From NCBI GenBank assembly GCA_014905825.1, contig JACGCN010000028.1, forward strand, positions 186,001 through 250,000: 64,000 nucleotides of DNA. The letters run 5' to 3'. A model generated the notes under the pieces. That model made no database searches, was not told the DNA's origin, and saw nothing but the letters and a program-made list of their open reading frames with translations. The position numbers and the translations under genes are program-made. Source of the stretch: Lyophyllum atratum (Eukaryota; Basidiomycota; Agaricomycetes; Agaricales; Lyophyllaceae). This document shows, in pieces, positions 47,347 to 56,533 of this stretch; position 1 is the stretch's first letter; each line of letters opens with the position of its first letter.

Positions 47347-49355
47347 TGGTGCCTTCTTGAACTTCATCCTAGGCTGTTTATCCTGTTTATCCTTCGCCAC
47401 CTCCCCGTCCTCCCCCTCGTCTCTCCTTTTCCGTTTCCCAGCCGATGCGGAAGAGGAAGAAGCGGAGGCGGAAGACGAGGCAGAAGGGCCCGGCTTCCAC
47501 CTCCTAATAAACTCAATCATCGTCCTCGCGACCCTATCGTTCATCCTAATATCCACATGCTCAACCCTCACATCCGCCCTCATCCTCCTCACCCCCTCCG
47601 CAAGCCTCCTCCTCCCCTCCCTCTCCCTCTCCTCCCTCTCCCCCCTCTCCCTCGCATCCTTCCCACCCTCCTTAACACCACACCCGGCCGCACCCATATG
47701 CGTCCCCACCAACAACCCCACCATCACAAACTCCACCGGCGCCACCTTCACCGGGCTCCCAAACACCCCCTCCCCCCCGCCCGCCCCCGCCCCCGCCATC
47801 TCCCCCACCACCCCCAACGCCGCCCTCACCCGCCCCTCGAACTCCGGGGTGAACCTTGCAGGGTCGGAGAGGAACCGCTCGAGCTTGGCGAGGGCGCCCG
47901 CGCCGTTGAGAGAGGCGAGCGGCGTGTGGAGGCAGTGCACTGTTTGGGCGAGGCAGCGGAAGTCGGCGCCGCGCGCGCGGTCGAAGTCGAGGGACGCGAG
48001 GGAGCCGGCGCCCGGGGAGGAGGAGGAGGGGGAGGGGGTGAGGAAGTGGGAGACGAGGGAGCGGATGAAGGAGGCGCGGGGGGTGCTTATGACTTGGAGT
48101 TTTTCTGGGGGGTTGGGTTAGTGGGATGCGCGATGAGAGGGAGGGAGGGGAACGAACCTGCGGGGGTGAGGGCCATGCCGAGCTGGACGCGCTGGGGGAT
48201 GGTGTTAGAGGTGGTTAGTATGGGCGGGGGGAAACAGGAGCGAAGGGAGAAGTTGTGGATGAGTTCTATGTGGGCCAAGGGCTGTGGATCGCGCTATCAA
48301 AGAGAGAGAGCCGTGGTATAGATAGTTGGCGATATCAAGGGGAATGTGAGACGCAAACGCAGCGCTTGTGCTCAGCCCAAGACGGGTAATGTCGCTCTCC
48401 ATACGGAGTGTACAGGTACCCAGTACCGCAACCCCGCGACCTCATGATATACGGAGCAACATCTGCCCAGCCAGAACGTATGGACTGATGGGATACCCAG
48501 GCACGAAGTAGGAATATCGAAAATACGAAGAACCCGCTGCTCACCTGGAAGATTTCGCGCTCGTCGCTATCCGTGACATCCTGATACTCCACACACACGA
48601 CCTGCTTGTTCTTGAAGAGGGTCCTGATATGCTCCGGGAGCACCTTGCGCCGGTTCTTGCCTCCCGTATCCGTGTACCACAATTTTTCGCCGGTCACTCT
48701 ACAACGTCGTGAGTTGGGTGTACGATCGGTCAAAGAAGGTTGTGTAGTAGCACTTACGGGTCTCTGTCTATACGGGGACGGGGTCAGTCGCGGAGGAACA
48801 GTTGAAGCTTGGAACGGAAGTACGTACGAGGAATCTATAAACACGGTCAGACGACAGTGCCGTGAGGAAAGGACCGAATATCCAGAACGCACCATGCCAT
48901 CCATGAACCGCTGGATCGACGTAAGCCTCTGCTTCCCATCAATGCAAATCTTCTTCTCCGAGCCATCGTCAAACGACACCACGGAAAAGATCACGGGCGG
49001 GATGTAAAAGTTGCGCAGCACGCTGTCGATGAGCCCCACCATCTTCGTGTCGGGCCACACCACGTCGCGCTGGTACTCCGGGTCCAATTTGATATCGTCG
49101 CTGTGCATCTGGTCTGTCGGTTTCATTTCATCAGCTCGTAGGTAGGAAAGGGCAGGGGACGCGGTGCGCACCATAGAGAGCCTGGGCGGTGTAGGTGGTG
49201 GCGCGGGGTGCTTTGAGGGCATTGCGGATGCGGTAGCCGCCGCCGACGGGGGAGGCGCGGCGGCGGGGCTTGGACTTGGACTTGGAGGATGAGGAGGGCC
49301 CGTAGTCGTTGTCGTCGAGGTCTGTGAGGTCAGAGTACTCGTCGGACGACGCCAT
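46825..49355 (-). CDS. DUF262 (GmrSD/ParB-like) domain protein with microexons
   Basis: Model: complement(46825..48104, 48158..48191, 48545..48698, 48758..48767, 48828..48834, 48893..49113, 49172..49355), 629 residues. The N-terminal DUF262 domain shows LDPEYQRDVVW (71-81) and ICIDGKQRLTSI (118-128), counterparts of the DGQQR motif of bacterial GmrS/ParB-like nucleotide-using enzymes. It continues through NKQVVCVEYQDVTDSDEREIF and RVQLGMALTPAEKLQ. The rest is low complexity: Ser/Ala, acidic, then Pro/Gly/Gln-rich with AP repeats and a poly-Gly run. DUF262 in bacteria acts in restriction of modified DNA; the fungal role is not known. Two neighbouring exons are only 7 and 10 nt; skipping both loses the conserved IPHRDP stretch and breaks frame. 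Intron 48192-48544 is 353 nt, far longer than the rest. Confidence 0.85.
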
Positions 49356-49473
49356 GCTATGAGAGAAAGGGTTGAAAAAGCCAACAAACACACATCAACA
49401 ATACTATTCTACGCGTGCGCATCGTCCCACACACCCTCCCTCGACTAGTCCGAGTCCTACGCCTCAAGGCCTC

Positions 49474-50287
49474 ATGAACCCCCCCATTTTTGTGCCCGGT
49501 ACGTCGCGTCTCCCATGTGGCAAGTCTTTCTAACTCGGGCTCCCACCAGTATCCCCCGATGACTAACTAGGGCGCTGAACGACATCCCATCACACAACCG
49601 CCTTGCCTTCAAACTCACCTCCCCACCTCCTCCTTCTCAAACGCCGAACTAGAGCACCAGCTCGCCGCCCTCCAAACCCTCCTCCTCAAGCCTACCCCAA
49701 AGCTCAGCGAGCAGTACCGCGCCATCGAGCACCAGCTCACGACGCTGCAGCATCGCACCACACTCCTCGAGGAAACCCTCGGGCGGGCGCACGCGCTTCT
49801 CGATCACAACCCCAAGGCCGCTGCCACCGTCCGAGTCGCCCAGGCGCGTGTATCACGTGATGCCCACGCGCCTGAGATGGATGTGGGACTCGTCCTGAAA
49901 GAGCTCCAACGCCGTACGGACTCTGTGCGTAAACTCGAAAAGAGGAGTTCACAGCTCACGAAGGAGATGCGCGACAAAAAAAGGCAAGGCCAAACGTAAA
50001 CGCGCGAGCGGCGGGGGGGAGCCGATACAGATGGGGACGCGCAAGCTCGGACCACTGGATGACTGTAAGTATCCTGACTCGGGACTTATGCTACGAAAAT
50101 CCTTGTTGCATGGTCTCACCACCGCATAGTTGCTTTAAAAAGCATCTTAGCGTCTCGAAAGCTGAAATACATGCTCGCTCTGATTCGGACATGCTTACAA
50201 GCATACGAAGAGGTCTCGCATACCGCCTCTCTGCTCATCGTCTTACGTATCTTACACAGGAATTATTCCAGATCTGGTGCGTCTTGA
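49474..50287 (+). CDS. Small coiled-coil protein, uncertain and possibly frameshifted
   Basis: The clear part is one exon from about 49653 to 49980 encoding a charged coiled coil (AELEHQLAALQTLL, YRAIEHQLTTLQHRTTLLEE, VLKELQRRTDSVRKLEKR). A run of seven A at 49975-49981 then shifts to a quick stop. With six A the frame continues as a basic, nuclear-signal-like KKGKAKRKRAS and on to RKLGPLDD. Beyond a GTAAGT at about 50064 another in-frame exon to 50287 is possible. The first exon may be 49474..49498 (MNPPIFVP). I do not recognise the family. It shares a short divergent promoter (118 bp) with the DUF262 gene. Confidence 0.4.
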
Positions 50288-51019
50288 TGCACGGAGCGTT
50301 TTGGTCCGTCGGGAGGTTCATCCGGGTATGACTCCACCATCTCTCTTACGCGTCTCGTGTTGCGGCGAATTGTGCTGTGTAGAGTGTAGAGTGTAGAGAT
50401 TGATTGAAGCCAGGCGCCATACATGCATGTATGTCCGCTCAATCTGACAGAAAACGGGACACGCTTCTTCTACCGCGCCACCAGGTCCGTGGTCGCCCTC
50501 TTACTCCCACCTTGCCACGCCTTCAGCCAACGCTCGAAACATAACCGTACACGAATCATCGACGACTATACCTCTTGTTCCATGATGTATCCACTCACGC
50601 ATTATTCGACCGCTGAAGAAACGGAAACGAATCTCCAATTCACCAGCGATGACTCGACATCCGTATTAATCCTAACTCAGTAACTCACTAAAACAGCTGA
50701 AGAGGCTTGTCGCACAGCACAAGTTGAAACCATGAGCGGATCCTCATTATTCTCCCGGCCCTTTGGACTTGCAAAATGAATGCTTTCATCGTGTACTTCC
50801 AAGGTTCACCAAGTTGACTTTGAGACTTGAAATATTCATCAGAGTGAGTTCCGACAATCCTCTTGTCATCATATCCTCTTCGATCAATGCTTTTAAATCT
50901 CGCCTGCTCTCGAGATTCACCTGGACTTCAAGTCTGCCCTCGAGGGCCTCTTAGCGTGGCAGGTGAAGTCCCCCTCCGTACAGACATCATGCATCAATGA
51001 CCACAACCCAGCTGCAGCG
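50288..51019. other. Intergenic, no gene recognised
   Basis: Short frames only, with no recognised motif. It separates the coiled-coil gene from the right arm of the hydrophobin inverted duplication. Confidence 0.4.
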
Positions 51020-51146
51020 AACATTCTCCCCCGTTCAGAGGATCGAGTCTCGCAGACAAATGGAGCGCGATAACGGAGCAAGGGTATATACATCCATCAC
51101 GTCTACCAAGTGGCGCTAACTACCCAAACCAAACAGACACCTCCCC

Positions 51147-51617
51147 TCAGAGGTTGGCGTTGACGGGCGTGCAACCCACGACAACGAGACCGTTCTACCC
51201 ACGCCGTCAGTATCGTCAAGAACTCAGAGAGCGGGGGGTACGCACGAATTTGTTGTCAGTGCAGCAGACGGGCTGCGCGGTGCAGGAGTTTCCTCCAGCG
51301 GCGATCACCGAGATGGGGCTGCAGTCGACTGTGATAAACAGGTCAATATGGCAAGGCAGACGAGGGGAGGGATGGACTTACGACCGACTTGAGCGGTAAT
51401 GTCTTGGACAGCAACTCCGATAAGGCCGAGGAAGCTGGAGACGTTATTATCCGAAGCCTGGAAGCGACGTACAGTAAGTACGTGATTTCGAGAGAACGGA
51501 GTGGGAGAGACTTACGTTCTTCAGGCTGTTGCAGCACTGGACCTCGCCGGTGTTGCACTGGCCAGCAAGGGCGAGGAGAGGGAGGGCGAGGACGAAGGTG
51601 GCGGCACGAGCGAACAT
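51147..51617 (-). CDS. Class I hydrophobin, pair 3 left
   Basis: Model: complement(51147..51194, 51246..51328, 51382..51457, 51516..51617), 102 residues. Signal peptide MFARAATFVLALPLLALA, complete class I cysteine pattern. It differs from its counterpart at 45652 mainly by SLKN for SIKN, SDNNV for SDDNV, VVVGC for VAVGC and an NANL end. The third intron uses a GTGCGT donor where the others have GTGAGT or GTAAGT. Confidence 0.97.
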
Positions 51618-51690
51618 GGTGGATTGGATTGGAGGAGGTGGTAGAACGTGGGGGTCGTTGAACTGGTTTTTGGTGGTGGGTTTGCGAGCC

Positions 51691-51697
51691 TTTTATA
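51691..51697 (-). promoter_or_regulatory. TATA box of hydrophobin 51147-51617
   Basis: TATAAAAGG on the minus strand, 74 bp before the start codon. Confidence 0.65.
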
Positions 51698-52010
51698 TGG
51701 CTTTGGGGTCCCGTTTCGGATGTTCTGGTGGCAGTTTACTTCCAGCCCTGGACTTTGAGCGGTGTTTCGGGGTGGTCTTCTGGTGGTTGACCGTTGATGG
51801 CACACTTCTTTAAGTTCGGTTGCGTGAAGCATACATATTACCATTTTAAATTTGCGTCTCATCCCCGATGATCCCTAATTTGTAGTTTTTGCTGGTGGCT
51901 GGTAGCCTTCGATCTGGTTTCGTCGTCGATGGAAAGCCTGAACTTGGCTGCTGCTGAACATACACAGGCTGAGGACGTTTGCTCAAAGTCAAATTCGAAA
52001 TCAAGTTGGA

Positions 52011-52023
52011 CCCTGACGCAGGG
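52011..52023. promoter_or_regulatory. Palindromic element CCCTGACGCAGGG
   Basis: The same dyad seen at 40482 and 45241, here in the opposite orientation and 394 bp before the ATG of the 51147-51617 gene. Confidence 0.6.
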
Positions 52024-52812
52024 TTACTTAGTTTTTAACGTACAGAGGCGGAAGCGAATTCGATGATCGGCGAATTAACTTGGACTTCACGGAACCCTGA
52101 AAACGTGGAGCAGTCAACTCTCCTCCAAGTCGTGAGTTGGGTACTTCGTTGACCAATGGATCTTCCTGGTCACCTGGTGTATAGTTGCCTCTGCTGTCAT
52201 CTCCTGTTGCGGCTTGCCACTGGTTCGATCTTGCAGAGTGAATGACCGTGCTTACTTCAAATCCAAGGTGCCCCGCTGGCGCCTTGGGTTTGGGGAACAG
52301 ATCACCGAGAGTGTGATCGGCGCCACTGCGTATGATGAAATCGTAAAATTTCTGACACAGGACCCTGAACTAGGTAGTCGTCCTTCCGATCCTGGGCCAA
52401 TCCTGGGCGCCACCTTGACATAGTGAGTGTAAATTACTCATGGCATGGAAGCACCATGTCTTTCAGTTGGAGCGGCGAGCGAAAAGGCCATAGACATAGT
52501 CGGCCGAGACGAACCAGAAAGGACTTTTGCGACGCGACATATATATTCTGGCACAGCGGGATGATCTCTGCTCTTGTCGAGATGAATTCAGAGGCGGGGA
52601 ATATCGTTTCTATGAGGTCATGCCAGAGAACGTGGCGTGGGTGTGGCAGGTCCGCGAATTACGAAGAGATCGAAGCGAATATTGCAAGGGTCGATGCATT
52701 AGCGACGCCTTGGCGCGCCGAGACGTAACATCGACAACCACCCCACAGAGACTAGCCTCAGGTTACGAAATCGATAACAAAGAGAAACACGCGAGAGGGG
52801 ACACCGAAGCTG

Positions 52813-52819
52813 TATGAAA
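52813..52819 (+). promoter_or_regulatory. Changed TATA box of hydrophobin 52888-53361
   Basis: TATGAAA where the duplicate promoter of the 43911 gene has TATAAAA; the surrounding bases align well (GAAGC before, AGGTGAGGAA after). The one-base change could weaken TBP binding. Confidence 0.5.
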
Positions 52820-52887
52820 GGTGAGGAAGGACACCAGAGAATATCAGTTCAACGACCTTCACGTTCTACCACATCCTCTCATCTAAC

Positions 52888-53361
52888 ATGTTCGCTCGTG
52901 CTGCCACCTTCGTCCTTGCCCTTCCCCTCCTCGCCCTTGCTGGCCAGTGCAACACCGGCGAGGTCCAGTGCTGCAACAGCTTGAAGAACGTACGTCCCTC
53001 CCACTCCGTATTATCGAGATTATGTACTCACTGTGCATCGCTTCCAGGCTTCGGATGACAACGTCTCTGGGTTCCTCGGCCTTATCGGAGTAGCTGTTCA
53101 AGACGTTACCGCTCAAATCGGCCGTAAGTCCATCCCTGTCGTACTTTTGCGACGTTTGCGTATTCACCTCTTCACTCCAGTCGACTGCAGCCCCGTCTCC
53201 GTGATCGCCGCCGGAGGAAACTCTTGCACCACCCAGCCCGTCTGCTGCACTGACAACAAATTCGTGAGTACCACACACCCCTGAATTTTTTATTATGCTG
53301 ACGGCCCTGTTAGAACGGTCTCGTTGTTGTGGGCTGCACGCCCGTCAACGCGAACGCTTGA
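52888..53361 (+). CDS. Class I hydrophobin, pair 3 right
   Basis: Model: join(52888..52989, 53048..53123, 53181..53263, 53314..53361), 102 residues. Signal peptide MFARAATFVLALPLLALA, complete class I cysteine pattern. It carries CNTGEVQCC, SDDNVSGFLG, QDVTAQIG, CSPVSV and a CTPVNANA end. Its promoter matches that of the 43911 gene. Part of exon 1, intron 1 and the start of exon 2 match the 45652 gene instead, which suggests gene conversion. Confidence 0.97.
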
Positions 53362-53430
53362 GCGCAGTGTCTTAGGTCTGGGTAGTTGTAGTCACTTGTT
53401 AGATTTAGCTAGATGACTTGATGGATCTAT

Positions 53431-55280
53431 ATACCCTTTCTTGAACAACGCTCTATTGCTGGCATCGTCTACGTAAACCTGCTAAGTTTAAGATGTTTGG
53501 CAGGTAGCATAATACGTGTCTTGGGGGGGGTTGAATCTGGTTCTTGGTGTACTCGACGATGAGTACATTCGTCGCTTCGTGTACAATGGGAAAGATCAGC
53601 GGGGCTTACTTTGTTCGGAGGAGAGAAGTCGTTAATCGGCGGCAGAAGGGCCTCGCAGGATAGTAATGTAGTCGTTGCAGTTTGAAGACACGGTCGCCGT
53701 CAAAAAGTTGCAACGTCGGGCGCGGTGATAAATAAATGTCAATAGACTCTCACACCGACCACCCTCGACCACCATATCATTATGGGACGACGCGATCGCG
53801 ACATCGATGCCAGTGGCAAGTCACCCGTGCCTAACGCGTCGGCGTAGAGCGGGGAGGATATCTAGAATGAGTTGATCAATGGTTCTCATGAGGATGAAGC
53901 TTGGCGCTGGCGCTAGACGGTCAAGCTTCAAGCTTGAAGCTCAAGGGTCAACCAGATTAGCTCAGGTGAGTCGCATTTCATCAATGAGTGCTAATCTGAG
54001 GACGGTAGTAAGTAAGGCGTCCCATAACTAAACATTCAAGCCTCAAGCTTGTCGACTTTGGATCCTTGATCCTCCATCTCATCTTCAAGTCCCATCCATT
54101 TAACTACTAGATCGATAACTTCGAGTAAGGTCTGCATGTCTCGAGGGAGGTAGCTCAACGGCCCGCAAGATTCTAGGGTCATCGGACCATGGTACGTCTT
54201 CATTACATGCCAAAGGACAACGACTGATATGAATATACTTCACTTCTAGAACCTCAGAGAGCATAACGGAGAACCGCCAGCACATGTGTACGAGTATGCT
54301 GGAGCAAATCGACGGATATCGAAGGACGCAGGAGCCTCCTTGACATCAGGGCACATGCGCATCAATAGACCGATGTTAGTTCCCGTACAAGGTTCTGGCC
54401 GTCTTCGGACGCGTGAAGGACCTCTGAAATCGAACTAGGATGCGTTTCCTGTGCGTCAGTTCTTCCTCCCGCCCTCATCGACACTTACAGTCTATTCACC
54501 GTCAGCCTATCTAATGCCATCCCACTCGTGCACGGTTCGTCTACCTAACATGCATCATTTGATGAACATGATACTCGGCGGCGAAGATGATGATTGAGTT
54601 CATGCGGAAGTGGAAGCCCACCTCCTCTGTCTCCTCCTCTTGGCACCCACGCCTTCTTCTGCTGTGGCCGAAGAATGTCATGATGCGGTGGCGGATATGG
54701 GGAAAGACGAATAGACAGGTTATTAACCCAGGGTGAAATCCAGGACGACTCCCGCTGCTCCTGCGTAGTCGAGTTCGGCGAAGCCTACGAGTCTCCCACT
54801 GAAGCCACGACCGCTCCTGAGACCCTCTTCAACGCGAACAGGCGAATAATGTGAGGCCCAAATGGATGGCAAGGCTGAGGGCGACGAGGATGCATGTACA
54901 ATAGCATTCGTAACACCGACTTTGAGGCTCCTCCCGTCGCAAGACAGTCTGGACTCATGGTTTCAGCGGGTCCCTCCTTCGATTCTCCTCCGCTTATGCT
55001 ACGTGGACCACGGGCGGGCTAAGAGATTGCTTCGATCGCCATCGTCCTGGTCCCAGGGTGCATGTTTGGCTCTTAATCTATGAACACACATAAACGCAGG
55101 TCGTCCAACTCCAGAATGCTTCGGTGGTCATACACATACGTGGATAACATTTTTTACACTGACTGTCACTGTCTCGCTGGTCAAGAACATCGCTACTCCC
55201 CAGGCTGCGCACTTATTCGGAACATCAACTCCGACTTCTTCCTTCCAAAGAATCTTGCTGTTCATGCCACACCCGGACAA
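53431..55280. other. Intergenic, no gene recognised
   Basis: Short frames only on both strands. No hydrophobin exon remnants were recognised here. Around 53920-54050 several copies of the short word TCAAGCTT or CAAGCTTG occur close together. Confidence 0.4.
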
Positions 55281-55710
55281 CTACATGCCTTGATAGTTCA
55301 AGGCACTGGTGGGATCGTCACAGTAGTATGCGATACCGCTCTGTAGAGGCGTACGATATTGAATGATTAATGAAGGAAGTATGGTGGAAATAGTAAATAC
55401 TCACGTTGAGTCCTTGGCAGCACATTGAATATGGACGGTAGTCGTTGCATATGTCGTCGGAGCTAGAGACGCATGTCTCTATGTGGTGTCAAATAATATT
55501 CAGTACGCTTGTCAGGCATATCATTTGCATCAACATACGGCCAATCCAACCCTCAGGGAATGGACCGCTGAACGAGTGGCAGCAGTATGATTTGAGGACC
55601 GTGCCACACCGTGACTCGTTCTCTTGAGTGAGCACAGACTCTGTCTCATGAGCGAGAACAAACAGCGGGAGGGCAACGAGAACGAAGGTAGCAAAGACAC
55701 GAGCGAACAT
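55281..55710 (-). CDS. Diverged hydrophobin-like eight-cysteine secreted protein
   Basis: Model: complement(55281..55340, 55405..55478, 55539..55710), three exons and 101 residues. The signal peptide MFARVFATFVLVALPLFVLA is clearly related to that of the neighbouring hydrophobins. The mature part has eight cysteines in hydrophobin order (35, 43-44, 60, 68, 77-78, 89). The spacing is C-X7-CC-X15-C-X7-C-X8-CC-X10-C, shorter in the second loop than class I and unlike its neighbours. The sequence between cysteines is polar rather than hydrophobic. The last intron falls just after the second CC pair in phase 0, as in the canonical genes; the first introns do not correspond. I infer descent from a hydrophobin with changed function. 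Alternatively it could be an unrelated small cysteine-rich effector-like protein. Confidence 0.75.
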
Positions 55711-55776
55711 GGCGAAGTGGAGAGGGTAGGTTGCCTGGTTGATGAGACGGGGCCTTCACCGTAGATACCGCGCGTC

Positions 55777-55783
55777 TTTTATA
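55777..55783 (-). promoter_or_regulatory. TATA box of the hydrophobin-like gene
   Basis: TATAAAA on the minus strand, 67 bp before the start codon, the same spacing as in the true hydrophobins. Confidence 0.6.
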
Positions 55784-56065
55784 CTTATCCCTCGGAATGA
55801 TCCCTATCCAGATGACGTTCGAAATGTACATTCACTTGATACCCGAATAGCATCGCGAATAGCGTCGAGATTAAAGGACATCCCTACTAGGTGGTTGTTA
55901 TGCGCAGAGTTAGAGGCAGAAGAGTCCGATACATTTCTGTTCATGCTTGGTGGCAAGAGGTTGATCAGAGAACAGTGCGAGCCACTCACAGTCTTGGCGC
56001 TTGAGCGATGATGAGAAGAGCCGTCAGGCATCAGCCCAGAAATCCACCAGGTTCGAATAGTTGTC

Positions 56066-56078
56066 CTCTGATGCAGGG
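56066..56078. promoter_or_regulatory. Imperfect copy of the hydrophobin palindrome
   Basis: On the minus strand it reads CCCTGCATCAGAG, one base off the dyad. It lies about 356 bp before the start codon of the 55281-55710 gene and has the same orientation toward the gene as the other copies. Confidence 0.5.
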
Positions 56079-56533
56079 TTACATCGATCATGGGATCCAG
56101 AAGATGGAGGTTCAGGGACCGAAATCCATGATAAGTTCCTATAGGTTCCTAGCGATGGCCAATGTCCATCACGACGCATGAAGTCAATGTAGGCTTATCC
56201 TGGTGTCAAGGAAGAATGGGATCGAGGTAGGAATGGGAATCGATATATGTACAAGGTCTAGTTTTGAGAAGTCAAATTAGAATAGTGGAGCTTAGCTTTC
56301 GCTGGAATAGATGCTTACACCCGTCGTGCGCGACCTCATTCTGACAGCGTTGCTTTTACGCCGTGGCAAGACCTTGTCCAAGCCGCGCAGTCTCGATCCG
56401 ACAAATTACTGTTTTAGCAGCTGCACTTGAGCTATCCGAACCAGCGAGGAACGCATATCATAAATTAAGGTGTCCAGCACAACTACACCAATCACATAAG
56501 TAATATATATCATAGCAGTGAGCAGTATCTAGC

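Larger units (their letters stand above)
51618..52887. promoter_or_regulatory. Shared promoter region of hydrophobin pair 3
   Basis: Inverted copy of the 44386-45651 spacer, of almost the same length. It contains the palindrome at 52011-52023, the TATA box of the left gene and a changed TATA box for the right gene. Confidence 0.6.
51020..53430. repeat. Inverted duplication, right arm (hydrophobin pair 3)
   Basis: Reverse-complement counterpart of 43830-46260, separated from it by about 4.8 kb. The 51147 gene corresponds to 45652 and the 52888 gene to 43911. Similarity continues in both 3' flanks and across most of the spacer. Confidence 0.8.
55711..56533. other. Promoter region of the diverged hydrophobin-like gene
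   Basis: Contains its TATA box and an imperfect copy of the cluster palindrome (both listed separately). The right end is the 3' flank of the SET gene. No gene was recognised. Confidence 0.5.

Noticed and set aside
47120..48321. Two overlapping plus-strand frames of more than 330 codons
   Set aside because: They are shadows of the GC-rich low-complexity part of the minus-strand DUF262 gene, with Arg/Pro/His runs typical of antisense reading.
53900..54060. Cluster of CAAGCTT-like words suggesting a repeat array
   Set aside because: The spacing and surrounding sequence are irregular, so it does not qualify as a repeat array or CRISPR.
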